A DNA stretch of 64,000 bases from Pseudomonas vancouverensis. GTDB lineage: Bacteria > Pseudomonadota > Gammaproteobacteria > Pseudomonadales > Pseudomonadaceae. The translations under genes and the position numbers were made by a program. Shown piece after piece: positions 1-7,918 of this stretch (its first letter is position 1; every line of letters starts with the position of its first letter). The stretch is from the NCBI RefSeq assembly GCF_004348895.1, contig NZ_RRZK01000002.1:62001-126000 (forward strand). Reading direction: 5' to 3'. The notes beneath the pieces were generated by a model that was not told the origin of the DNA, did no database searches, and saw only the letters and a program-made list of their open reading frames with translations.

Positions 1-414
1 GTGGTGCTCGCGACCGTGCCGTTGTTTGCCTCGATCCTGCGCATCCCGTTTTCGATCATCGCGCCGATCATCATCATGGTCTGTGCGATCGGTGCCTATT
101 CGGTGCACAACTCGTTCTTCGACGTGGTGTTGATGCTGGGCTTCGGCGCGCTGGGTTATCTGTTCAAGAAACTCGGTTACCCGATTGCGCCACTGGTGCT
201 GGCGGCGGTGCTGGGGGACAAGGCAGAAGATGCGTTCCGCCAGTCAATGCTGTTTTCCGATGGGCAGCTGGGGATTTTCTGGTCCAACCCCCTGGTCGGC
301 AGCCTGACCACGGCGGCCTTGCTGATGCTGTTCTGGCCGCTGATTTCCAAAGCGCTGCAAGGCCTGATCGGCCTGCGCAAATCCCACATCGCCAAACCCA
401 AATCGGTGCTGTGA
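1..414 (+). CDS. TctA-family tripartite tricarboxylate transporter permease, C-terminal part (5' end outside window)
   Basis: This is the last 137 codons of a large hydrophobic protein that enters the window in frame. Several membrane segments are visible, and the segment GYLFKKLGYPIAPLVLAAVLG followed by a charged 'DKAEDAFRQSM' stretch matches the end of TctA, the 12-helix subunit of tripartite tricarboxylate transporters. The complete TctA at 54015-55529 has the equivalent stretch (ILRKLDFPLSPILLGFILGG, then 'EQNLRRALSIS'), so the two are paralogues. The family takes up carboxylates in the inner membrane with a TctB subunit and a periplasmic TctC. The substrate of this copy cannot be told from the fragment. 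A LysR gene follows 69 nt downstream in the same direction and may control it. Confidence 0.85.
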   Translation: MVLATVPLFASILRIPFSIIAPIIIMVCAIGAYSVHNSFFDVVLMLGFGALGYLFKKLGYPIAPLVLAAVLGDKAEDAFRQSMLFSDGQLGIFWSNPLVGSLTTAALLMLFWPLISKALQGLIGLRKSHIAKPKSVL

Positions 415-483
415 CACGCCAATGCTGGCAACGCCTGACATTTATTGTCAGGCTTGCCGCAGTCTTTCTTGCGAGCCCGGCCC

Positions 484-1440
484 ATGACCCGAATACCTGA
501 AGTCCGAATTCCAGAAGCTAATGTCATCCACAGTCGACTGCGCCTGCGCCAACTGCGTTTGATGCTCGCGTTGCAGGAATTCGGCTCGCTGCGCCGCGCC
601 GCCGACCACATCGGCATGACTCAACCGGCCGCCACCAAAATGCTCCATGAGGCCGAGGACCTGCTTGGCGTCGAGCTGTTCGAGCGCCTGCCACGGGGTA
701 TGCGTTCGACGCCGTTCGGCGAGACGGTCATCTACTACGCGCGCATGGTCTTTGCCGAGCTCAGCGGCATGCGTGAAGAACTGGTGGCGCTGGAGTCCGG
801 CAACCTTGGTCGGGTTGCAGTGGGTGCGATTCCCGCGCTGGCCTCCGGATTGCTGACTCGCACCATTGCCACGCTCAAACAAAGCCATCCGCGCCTGTCC
901 ATGAGCATTCAGGTCGACACCAGCGACGTGCTGGTGCAGGCCCTTTTGCAGGATCAACTGGACATCGTGCTGGGGCGGATTCCGGCTGGGGCGCGCGCAG
1001 AAGAGTTGCTGTTCGACAGCCTCGGCGAAGAAGCGCTGTGCGTGATTTGCGGCGCACAGAATCCCCTGGCGAACGCCACGCAATTGAGCTGGGCAGAATT
1101 GCAGAACATGACCTGGGTACTGCAACAGCAACCGAGTCCGATGCGCGCGATCATCAACCAGGTGTTCCACAACGCGCGGGTCGATATTCCCAGCAGCATC
1201 GTCGAGACCACCTCGATCATGACCTTGCTGTCGTTGATCCAGCAGACCGACATGCTCGGCGTCACGCCGTTGTCGGTGGTCGAGGATTACGCCGGCCGCG
1301 ATCTGCTCGCGGTGTTGCCGATCAAGTTTGAAGCGCGCTTGCCGCCGTTCGGACTGATCACCCGCCGCCATCGCATCCAGTCTTCGGCCATGCAGGCGTT
1401 CATGAATTCGGTGCGCGCCGAGCATGCGTTGAGCCAATAA
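484..1440 (+). CDS. LysR-family transcriptional regulator
   Basis: A 318-residue LysR-type regulator. The N-terminal winged helix-turn-helix shows RLRQLRLMLALQEFGSLRRA followed by AADHIGMTQPAATKMLHEAE and LLGVELFERLPRGMRSTPFG; the C-terminal two thirds is a periplasmic-binding-protein-like effector domain beginning near GRVAVGAIPALAS. I chose the ATG at 484. A longer frame opening with TTG at 445 adds 13 residues unlike the family. The gene lies just downstream of a TctA permease gene and upstream of a clear terminator, so control of that carboxylate transporter is an inference from position. The effector is unknown. Confidence 0.92.
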   Translation: MTRIPEVRIPEANVIHSRLRLRQLRLMLALQEFGSLRRAADHIGMTQPAATKMLHEAEDLLGVELFERLPRGMRSTPFGETVIYYARMVFAELSGMREELVALESGNLGRVAVGAIPALASGLLTRTIATLKQSHPRLSMSIQVDTSDVLVQALLQDQLDIVLGRIPAGARAEELLFDSLGEEALCVICGAQNPLANATQLSWAELQNMTWVLQQQPSPMRAIINQVFHNARVDIPSSIVETTSIMTLLSLIQQTDMLGVTPLSVVEDYAGRDLLAVLPIKFEARLPPFGLITRRHRIQSSAMQAFMNSVRAEHALSQ

Positions 1441-1470
1441 AAACCCGGAACATTGCTCCGGGTCTTTTTG
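1437..1470. terminator. Bidirectional rho-independent terminator
   Basis: A 7-bp stem ACCCGGA (1443-1449) pairs with TCCGGGT (1457-1463), with an A-tract before it and CTTTTTG after it. It lies between the converging LysR gene and DMT transporter gene and can serve both strands. Confidence 0.88.
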
Positions 1471-1474
1471 CTTC

Positions 1475-2338
1475 TTACGCGGTTTTACGGAAGACAAACA
1501 CCAGACCGACGATGATCAACAGCATGCCCAGCAGGCTCAACATCGCCAGGCGATTGCCGAAGATCAGGTAGTCCATCACCGCCGTCACCGCTGGTACCAG
1601 GTAAAACAGACTGGTGACGTTGACCAGATTGCCCCGGGCGATCAGGCGGTACAGCAGCAAGGTCGCGAGTACCGACACCACCAGCCCCATCCACAGCACC
1701 GGGACGATGAACCCCGTGCTGTGTTCGAAGTGAAAAGGCTGGAACGGCACAAAGATCCCGCACAACAGCAAGCCGGCCAGATACTGCACCGGCAGGGTGC
1801 CGAGGGGATTGTCGGTGATGCGTTTCTGCATGATCGAGCCAAACGTCATGCTCGCCAGCGCCAGCAAGCCGAAAAGCATCCCGGCCAATGACATGCCGGC
1901 CAGGCCGATGCCCTGATAGACCACCATGATCAACCCGGTCAGCCCCAACGCCAGACCAAATATCCGGCTCAAGGAGCGCTGACGCTCCATCAGCACCACG
2001 GTCAGGATCGGCTGCACGCCCATGATGGTCGCCATCACGCCGGGCGTGACTCTCAGATCAAGGGCCAGCAGATAGAAGATCTGGTAGGCCCCGAGCAACA
2101 CGATGCCCGTGGCCAGCGCATACAACATCGGCTTGCCGCCCTTGGGCAATTTCAGCTTGAGCAACGGCACCAGCAGGATTAACCCGCAAAGCGCAATGAC
2201 AAAGCGAAACAGCAGAAAGGCAAAGGGTGACGCATGGGCCAGGCCCCATTTGGAGAAGATCGCCCCGCTGCTCCACAGCAGGACGAACAGGCTCGTGGAC
2301 GCCGCCGCGAGCGCGGTTTTTTTCGAAAGGACAAACAT
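1475..2338 (-). CDS. EamA/DMT-family transporter
   Basis: A 287-residue inner-membrane protein with about ten hydrophobic segments, organised as two EamA repeats as in drug/metabolite exporters of the RhaT/YdcZ type. Recognisable pieces are LLWSSGAIFSKWGLAHASPF in the first repeat and a second-repeat end at MDYLIFGNRLAMLSLLGMLL. I chose the ATG at 2338 because AGGTGG lies about 6 nt upstream; a GTG three codons earlier would overlap that site. The gene converges on the LysR gene and shares its terminator. These proteins usually export amino acids or metabolites; nothing here fixes the substrate. Confidence 0.88.
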   Translation of the reverse strand: MFVLSKKTALAAASTSLFVLLWSSGAIFSKWGLAHASPFAFLLFRFVIALCGLILLVPLLKLKLPKGGKPMLYALATGIVLLGAYQIFYLLALDLRVTPGVMATIMGVQPILTVVLMERQRSLSRIFGLALGLTGLIMVVYQGIGLAGMSLAGMLFGLLALASMTFGSIMQKRITDNPLGTLPVQYLAGLLLCGIFVPFQPFHFEHSTGFIVPVLWMGLVVSVLATLLLYRLIARGNLVNVTSLFYLVPAVTAVMDYLIFGNRLAMLSLLGMLLIIVGLVFVFRKTA

Positions 2339-2719
2339 GAATACCACCTGTAGTCAGGCACAAAGCCAACTCAGCCGAAGCTGAAATTCAGTAGGTTTCC
2401 GGCGGGCGTGGGGTACAGCGAAAGAAGCAGCTGATCAGCCCGAAACGCCAACGCCCGGCGGTGATACGACTACGCACACCGGCGTGCTACTGACAGGTGG
2501 GGGGTAGTGACTGATCTGCCCGGGCTGCAGTTTCCCGCACGGCACGACGCCAGCGTTGACCGCTGAATCGACTACCGCGTTGATGAGGAATGCAGGCATT
2601 TAGGCTGATCGCTTTTGAGGAAAAAAAAGGTGAGTCCTGAAACTCACGAGCGCCGACTATAACCAGCTCTGGACATGGATTGCAATGAGTTGCCGGAGGC
2701 GATCTCGTGATCCTGGAAC
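2339..2719. other. Intergenic region without a supported gene
   Basis: About 380 nt lie upstream of the DMT transporter and beyond the lpxO terminator. One open frame on the minus strand (2487-2753, 88 codons) runs through the terminator and has no family features, so I do not call it. A small inverted repeat GTGAGT/ACTCAC lies at about 2631-2648. No promoter stands out clearly. Confidence 0.5.
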
Positions 2720-2750
2720 AAAAAAACCGCTCATGAAGAGCGGTTTTTTT
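2720..2750. terminator. Rho-independent terminator of the lpxO-like gene (bidirectional)
   Basis: The stem ACCGCTC (2726-2732) and GAGCGGT (2738-2744) has a 5-nt loop, with seven A on one side and seven T on the other. It lies 17 nt past the stop of the minus-strand LpxO-type gene. Confidence 0.92.
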
Positions 2751-2766
2751 CATAGTTCATCTGGCC

Positions 2767-3705
2767 TCAACCAAACAGCCAATACCCCAACAACGTCAAC
2801 ACCACCACCGCCAGCACTGGTCGCAGTACGCGATAAGCCTTGGGATTGCGGCGTTTCCACTGTTTGACCACACCGCTGAATTTGTCGCTGGAGTTCTTGC
2901 TCCAGGCGTACGCCTTGTTGATGCCGCCGACGCGTTCATCGTCGAGGTTCTGCGGTGCAGTCGCGCGACCCAGCCAGGCGCTGATGCTGCGATTGATGCG
3001 GGTCATCAGGCGATTGCTCAACGGGCGCTCGATGTCGCAGAACAGGATGACCCGGGTCTTTTCGGTTTCGTTCTTGACCCAGTGCACGTAGGTTTCGTCG
3101 AACATCACGTCTTCACCATCACGCCAGGCGTATACCTGACCGTCGACAAAAATACGGCAGTCGTCCGAGTTCGGTGTCGACAAGCCCAGGTGATAACGCA
3201 AGGAACCGGCAAACGGATCGCGATGCGGATTCAGGTGACTGCCACCGGGCAGCAACGCAAACATCGCGCCTTTGACATTGGGAATCGCACTGACCAGTTC
3301 CACGGTTTTCGGGCACAACAGTTCTGCCGACGGCAGCGGTTTGTCGTACCACTTGAGGTAGAAGCGCTTCCAGCCCTTTTTGAAGAACGAACCGAAACCG
3401 GCGTCGTTGTTCTTTTCCGCGGCCCGAATGTAACCCTCGTCGAACAGGTGCATCGCTTCGTCGCGAATCACTTCCCAGTTGTCCTTGAGCACGTCCAGCT
3501 CCGGGAACTTGCTGCGATCCAGGTACGGCTTGGACGGTACCGCCGAAAACAGGTACATCAAGGCGTTGTAAGGGGCGAACAGCGCCGAATGGTTGACGAA
3601 CTGGCGCAACACCGGCAAACGCGCCTTGCCGCGCAAATGCACATAGAGCGTGCTGCCGAGAAACAGCAGCAACAACGACGCCTTCGCGGCAAAGGAAAAG
3701 GTCAT
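2767..3705 (-). CDS. lpxO: LpxO-type lipid A 2-hydroxylase (aspartyl/asparaginyl beta-hydroxylase family)
   Basis: A 312-residue protein with an N-terminal membrane anchor (AAKASLLLLFLGSTLYVHL), a cytoplasmic Fe(II)/2-oxoglutarate dioxygenase domain and a C-terminal hydrophobic segment (VLRPVLAVVVLTLLGYWLFG). The domain carries the iron ligands in GGSHLNPHRDPFAGSLRYHL (H-x-D) and the distal His in DETYVHWVKNE, with the 2-oxoglutarate-binding Arg expected at TRVILF. LpxO enzymes add a 2-hydroxyl group to a secondary laurate of lipid A. I chose the ATG at 3705: AAGGAG sits 6 nt upstream, whereas the longer frame from 3729 lacks such a site. The gene stands alone, followed by its own terminator. 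Confidence 0.88.
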   Translation of the reverse strand: MTFSFAAKASLLLLFLGSTLYVHLRGKARLPVLRQFVNHSALFAPYNALMYLFSAVPSKPYLDRSKFPELDVLKDNWEVIRDEAMHLFDEGYIRAAEKNNDAGFGSFFKKGWKRFYLKWYDKPLPSAELLCPKTVELVSAIPNVKGAMFALLPGGSHLNPHRDPFAGSLRYHLGLSTPNSDDCRIFVDGQVYAWRDGEDVMFDETYVHWVKNETEKTRVILFCDIERPLSNRLMTRINRSISAWLGRATAPQNLDDERVGGINKAYAWSKNSSDKFSGVVKQWKRRNPKAYRVLRPVLAVVVLTLLGYWLFG

Positions 3706-3961
3706 CCACAACTCCTTGAAAATAGGCAACTTTGCACCACGTCATTCAACCCGACGCGGCAGCCGGTATATAACCACGACCGACTCAATGAAAAAACCGC
3801 ACTTTAGAACATTCAATGTTAAAAATTGCGCAACAAAGCACTTCGTAACACAGGGCACCTGAACCTTGGCTGATGTGGGTCAATGCCTTGGCCGAACGGC
3901 CGCAACATGACCGCATTGCGTGGCGCTGCCAGCAGTATGCGGCCCGGTCGCTTCTACCCTT

Positions 3962-4936
3962 TTACTGCTGATTCTCCTGTTCGGTAAACAGGTCACTGAA
4001 GAGCATGCTCGACAGGTAGCGCTCCCCGGAATCCGGCAGGATCACCACAATGGTCTTGCCCTGCATTTCCGGGGTTTCCGCCAGTCGTACCGCCACTGCC
4101 ATGGCAGCGCCACAGGAAATGCCGCAGAGGATTCCTTCTTCCTGCATCAGGCGCAGGGCCATGGCCTTTGACTCTTCATCGGTGACCAACTCCACGCGAT
4201 CAACCAACGACAGATCGAGGTTTTTCGGCACGAAACCGGCACCAATGCCCTGGATCTTGTGCGGGCTCGGCTTGATTTCCTCACCGGCCAGCGCCTGGGT
4301 AATCACCGGCGAAACCACCGGTTCCACAGCTACGGAAAGAATCGGTTTGCCCTGGGTATTCTTGATATACCGCGAGACACCGGTGATGGTTCCGCCGGTT
4401 CCGACCCCCGCAACCAGCACGTCCACCGCTCCGTCGGTATCGTTCCAGATTTCCGGGCCGGTGGTTTTTTCATGGATGGCCGGGTTGGCCGGGTTGTCGA
4501 ACTGCGCCGGCATGAAATATTTCGACGCATCGCTAGCAACGATTTCACCTGCCTTTTCGATGGCGCCTTTCATGCCCTTGGCTGGCTCGGTCAGCACCAG
4601 TTCGGCGCCCAGCGCCTTGAGCACCTTGCGCCGCTCGATGCTCATGGATGCCGGCATGGTCAGCATCAGTTTGTAACCGCGCGCGGCCGCCACGAAGGCC
4701 AGGCCGATGCCGGTATTGCCCGAGGTCGGTTCGACGATGGTCATGCCTGGCTTGAGCTTGCCGCTGCTTTCGGCGTCCCAGATCATGTTTGCGCCGATGC
4801 GGCACTTGACCGAGTAACCCGGGTTGCGCCCTTCGATCTTCGCCAGAATGGTCACGCCGCGCGGCGCTATGCGGTTGATCTGCACCAGTGGCGTGTTGCC
4901 GATGGAATGGGCGTTGTCAGCAAAAATGCGGCTCAT
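3962..4936 (-). CDS. cysK: Cysteine synthase A (O-acetylserine sulfhydrylase)
   Basis: A 324-residue PLP enzyme that makes L-cysteine from O-acetylserine and sulfide in the cytoplasm. Visible are the PLP lysine at about residue 44 in [17 protein letters not shown], the substrate loop PTSGNTG (residues 70-76) and the PLP-phosphate loop [10 protein letters not shown]. The [15 protein letters not shown] sequence and the length are those of CysK rather than the shorter CysM. The ATG at 4936 gives the usual [17 protein letters not shown] start; the frame is open for 13 more codons upstream. The gene is transcribed away from the DUF748 gene and stands alone. Confidence 0.95.
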   Translation of the reverse strand: MSRIFADNAHSIGNTPLVQINRIAPRGVTILAKIEGRNPGYSVKCRIGANMIWDAESSGKLKPGMTIVEPTSGNTGIGLAFVAAARGYKLMLTMPASMSIERRKVLKALGAELVLTEPAKGMKGAIEKAGEIVASDASKYFMPAQFDNPANPAIHEKTTGPEIWNDTDGAVDVLVAGVGTGGTITGVSRYIKNTQGKPILSVAVEPVVSPVITQALAGEEIKPSPHKIQGIGAGFVPKNLDLSLVDRVELVTDEESKAMALRLMQEEGILCGISCGAAMAVAVRLAETPEMQGKTIVVILPDSGERYLSSMLFSDLFTEQENQQ

Positions 4937-5065
4937 GGCTGGGTCCTTAACGACAGCATTGAAATAGGGCATCAAGTTAAGCCTCTTGCCCGCGGGCGTC
5001 CAGTCGCGCCGAACGTCCGATGCGCTGTGCAGTCAATGGCTTTAGATCGCCAGAGAATTGCCATC

Positions 5066-6142
5066 ATGAAACGTCGATACAGCTGGCCGCTGTGGATCCT
5101 TGCAGGCCTCGCCGTGCTGCTGATAGCCCTGCACGTCGCGCTGCCTTATATGGTGCGCAATTACCTCAACGACAAACTTGCCGACATGGGCGATTACCGA
5201 GGCCAGGTCACCGATGTGGACATCGCCCTGTGGCGCGGCGCCTACAAGATCAACGGACTGAAGATCGTCAAGGTCGACGGCAAGGTGCCGGTGCCGTTCG
5301 TCAATGCGCCGTTGATCGACCTGTCGGTGAGCTGGCATTCGCTGTGGTTCGACCATGCGGTAGTGGCACAGGTTAAATTCTTCAATCCCGAGGTCAACTT
5401 CGTCGATGGCGGCGCCAACAAGCAAAACTCCCAGACCGGTAAGGGCACCGACTGGCGCGCACAGCTCGGCAAACTGCTGCCGATTACCCTCGATGAAGTA
5501 CAGATACACGACGGCCGCATCAGTTTTCGCAACTTCAACTCCAAACCGCCGGTGAACATGAATGCCACCAAGGTCGAGGCCAGCATCTACAACCTGACCA
5601 ACGTGGTTGATAGCAAAGGCAAGCGCGATGCCCGCTTCGAAGGCAAGGCCCTGCTGCTCGGTCAGGCGCCACTGGAAACCTCCGCCACATTCGACCCGCT
5701 GAGCAATTTCGAGGATTTCCAGTTCCGCCTGCGTGCCCGCGACCTCGAACTCAAGCGCATGAACGACTTCGCCTCGGCCTATGGAAAATTCGACTTCAAC
5801 GCCGGCCACGGCGACGTGGTCATCGAGGCCCAGGCGAAAAAAGCCCAGATCACCGGTTACATCAAACCGCTGCTGCGCGACGTGGAGGTGTTCAACTGGC
5901 AGCAAGATGTGGAGAACAAAAACAAAAGTATCTTTCGCTCGGTCTGGGAGGCACTGGTCGGCGGTACGGAGACGGTGTTGAAGAACCAGGCGAAAAACCA
6001 GTTCGCCACCAAAGTCGAACTCAGCGGCAGCGTGCATCAGCAAAATATCAGCGCGTTCGAAGCGTTTTTACAGATTTTGCGCAATGGTTTCATCCAGGCC
6101 TTCAATGCCCGGTATGAACAACCCAAACCGGATGCGGGCTAG
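5066..6142 (+). CDS. DUF748 family protein, predicted membrane-anchored envelope protein
   Basis: A 358-residue protein with one N-terminal membrane helix (WILAGLAVLLIALHVALPYM) followed by a long beta-rich domain (VTDVDIALWRGAYKINGLKI; ITLDEVQIHDGRISFRNFNS). This layout is that of DUF748/AsmA-like proteins, which are anchored in the inner membrane with the body in the periplasm and are thought to help maintain the outer envelope or carry lipids. At 358 residues it is a short member. The frame extends far upstream of 5066 but that part is a shadow of cysK, so I take the ATG at 5066. Its stop overlaps the end of the convergent DUF2442 gene by 4 nt. A precise function is not known. Confidence 0.8.
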   Translation: MKRRYSWPLWILAGLAVLLIALHVALPYMVRNYLNDKLADMGDYRGQVTDVDIALWRGAYKINGLKIVKVDGKVPVPFVNAPLIDLSVSWHSLWFDHAVVAQVKFFNPEVNFVDGGANKQNSQTGKGTDWRAQLGKLLPITLDEVQIHDGRISFRNFNSKPPVNMNATKVEASIYNLTNVVDSKGKRDARFEGKALLLGQAPLETSATFDPLSNFEDFQFRLRARDLELKRMNDFASAYGKFDFNAGHGDVVIEAQAKKAQITGYIKPLLRDVEVFNWQQDVENKNKSIFRSVWEALVGGTETVLKNQAKNQFATKVELSGSVHQQNISAFEAFLQILRNGFIQAFNARYEQPKPDAG

Positions 6143-6639
6143 TTCTTGCGATTGACGACGTAACGGCCGGTATCCTCTGCCGCATGTTGCGCCGGCCTCT
6201 GCTGCAAGGAGTCCCAGCCCAGGCAAGCCAGGGCCAGTGATCTCGGCACCGCTTCCCTGCCACTGCTGTAGCGACTGATACTGCGGGGACTAACCCCCAG
6301 CGCCTCGGCCGCCTGGTTCAGCGGCAATCCGGTGCGAGCACGCCAGTCCATGAAGATCCGGGTGTTTTCGTCCGGTGCATTCTGTGCGAGCGCATCGCGG
6401 TACAAGGTATCGGCGCCAATCTGGATATCCGGCTCCGGCCATTCGACGCTCCAGCCGTCATCACCCAATTCTGCGCTGGCGAACACACTGGCATCCAGCA
6501 ACGGTTTCAGCCCCGGATAGGTTTGTAGATCACGGCTCAAATCGAGGCTCAATTGTTGACCGTCGATGAAAGTCAAAGACAAACAGTGCCCGGCCAAAGC
6601 CTGCACTGCCGACAATCGTGGCCGTTTCATGGGTAACAT
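6139..6639 (-). CDS. DUF2442 domain protein with C-terminal helix-turn-helix (possible antitoxin)
   Basis: About 166 residues. The N-terminal half (LSLTFIDGQQLSLDLSRDL ... DDGWSVEWPEPDIQIGADTL) has the DUF2442 pattern, and the C-terminal half holds a Cro/XRE-like helix-turn-helix (TGLPLNQAAEALGVSPRSIS, then RYSSGREAVPRS). It begins inside the last codons of the DUF4160 gene: the ATG at 6639 lies 10 nt after a GGAGG, and another in-frame ATG at 6630 overlaps the upstream stop as ATGA. Such coupling suggests tight stoichiometry. DUF4160 and DUF2442 genes are often neighbours and the pair is suspected to be a toxin-antitoxin unit; the DNA-binding domain fits an autorepressing antitoxin. This role is inference. 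Confidence 0.75.
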   Translation of the reverse strand: MLPMKRPRLSAVQALAGHCLSLTFIDGQQLSLDLSRDLQTYPGLKPLLDASVFASAELGDDGWSVEWPEPDIQIGADTLYRDALAQNAPDENTRIFMDWRARTGLPLNQAAEALGVSPRSISRYSSGREAVPRSLALACLGWDSLQQRPAQHAAEDTGRYVVNRKN

Positions 6640-6857
6640 CGTTTCCAGTCCTCCAACAATTGCACCTGATGAGCTGCCACCCAGGCCAACGCCTCCTTGA
6701 TGATCAGCGGCGGCGCCTTGCCCATCATCACTTCGACGGTGTCCAGGCTCAGCATCACATCCACTCCGCCGCCGGTCAGGTGAACATGGGGCGGCGGGTG
6801 ATCCTTCTCGCGCAACTGAATGCGGTACTTGTCGCGAAATCGGTATTTGGTAGACAT
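6627..6857 (-). CDS. DUF4160 family protein (possible toxin partner)
   Basis: A 76-residue protein beginning MSTKYRFRDKYRIQLREKDH and containing the DUF4160 signature PPPHVHLTGGG, followed by a small beta-sheet domain and a helical tail ending DWKRCYP. The compact charged fold with the conserved P-H-x-H stretch is typical of the family, whose biochemical activity is not established. It is the first gene of a two-gene operon with the DUF2442-HTH gene, overlapping it by 13 nt. Position and size fit the toxin of a toxin-antitoxin pair, but no catalytic activity can be read from the sequence. Confidence 0.78.
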   Translation of the reverse strand: MSTKYRFRDKYRIQLREKDHPPPHVHLTGGGVDVMLSLDTVEVMMGKAPPLIIKEALAWVAAHQVQLLEDWKRCYP

Positions 6858-7061
6858 GCCCGAAGGCTATCGCCAAATTGGCAATATCTGAATACTGGCC
6901 ATCGGCCGAGACTGAGTCAACATGTGACGCTCCATTCAGAGACTGAATACGCCGTCTGCGTTCACAGTCGACGGGGCGCCGCGTTATAGTCGGGGCTGAC
7001 CATTTTATTGCGCCCCCGCCCTGCCGCGTTCAGGTCGGCGTTACCGTTCGAGGATTAGCAG

Positions 7062-7907
7062 ATGAAGTTCGAAGGCACCCAGGCCTACGTCGCCACCGAT
7101 GACCTGAAGCTGGCGGTCAACGCCGCCATCACCCTGGAGCGGCCGCTGCTGGTCAAGGGCGAGCCAGGCACCGGCAAGACCATGCTCGCCGAGCAACTGG
7201 CCGAATCCTTTGGCGCCAAGCTGATCACCTGGCACATCAAGTCCACCACCAAGGCCCATCAGGGCCTGTACGAGTACGATGCGGTCAGCCGTCTGCGTGA
7301 CTCGCAACTGGGCAACGAAAAAGTCCACGACGTTCGCAATTACCTGAAAAAGGGCAAGCTGTGGGAAGCCTTCGAATCCGAAGAGCGAGTGATCCTGCTG
7401 ATCGACGAAATCGACAAGGCCGACATCGAATTCCCCAACGACCTGCTACAAGAACTCGACAAGATGGAGTTCTACGTTTACGAGATCGACGAGACGATCA
7501 AGGCGAAGAAGCGTCCGATCATCATCATTACCTCCAACAACGAAAAAGAACTGCCAGACGCCTTCCTGCGCCGCTGCTTCTTCCACTACATCGCCTTCCC
7601 TGACCGCACCACGCTGCAGAAAATCGTCGATGTGCACTACCCGGACATCAAGAAGGACCTGGTCAGCGAAGCGCTGGACGTTTTTTTCGACGTGCGCAAG
7701 GTGCCGGGCCTGAAGAAGAAACCATCGACGTCGGAACTGGTGGACTGGCTCAAGCTGTTGATGGCCGACAACATCGGCGAAGCAGTGCTGCGCGAACGCG
7801 ATCCGACCAAAGCCATCCCGCCGCTGGCCGGCGCGCTGGTGAAGAACGAACAGGACGTGCAGCTGCTTGAGCGTCTGGCGTTCATGAGTCGTCGCGGCAC
7901 TCGATAA
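7062..7907 (+). CDS. MoxR-family AAA+ ATPase
   Basis: A 281-residue AAA+ ATPase. Walker A is GEPGTGKT (residues 33-40), Walker B is VILLIDEIDKAD (about 108-119) and sensor-1 lies in PIIIITSNNEKELPDAFLRR with the arginine finger region. MoxR ATPases act as chaperones that mature or load metal cofactors into a target together with a von Willebrand A protein. The VWA gene follows 11 nt downstream, confirming the usual pair. The start has a GAGGATTAG sequence upstream. The target of this pair is not visible, since no obvious metalloenzyme gene is adjacent. Confidence 0.93.
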   Translation: MKFEGTQAYVATDDLKLAVNAAITLERPLLVKGEPGTGKTMLAEQLAESFGAKLITWHIKSTTKAHQGLYEYDAVSRLRDSQLGNEKVHDVRNYLKKGKLWEAFESEERVILLIDEIDKADIEFPNDLLQELDKMEFYVYEIDETIKAKKRPIIIITSNNEKELPDAFLRRCFFHYIAFPDRTTLQKIVDVHYPDIKKDLVSEALDVFFDVRKVPGLKKKPSTSELVDWLKLLMADNIGEAVLRERDPTKAIPPLAGALVKNEQDVQLLERLAFMSRRGTR

Positions 7908-7918
7908 GGGCCAACGTC

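Noticed and set aside
2487..2753. 88-codon minus-strand frame with a Met-Lys-Lys start
   Set aside because: It includes the lpxO terminator and shows no signal peptide or family trait.
4259..5065. Long N-terminal extension of the DUF748 frame
   Set aside because: It runs through cysK on the other strand; the membrane anchor begins right after the ATG at 5066.
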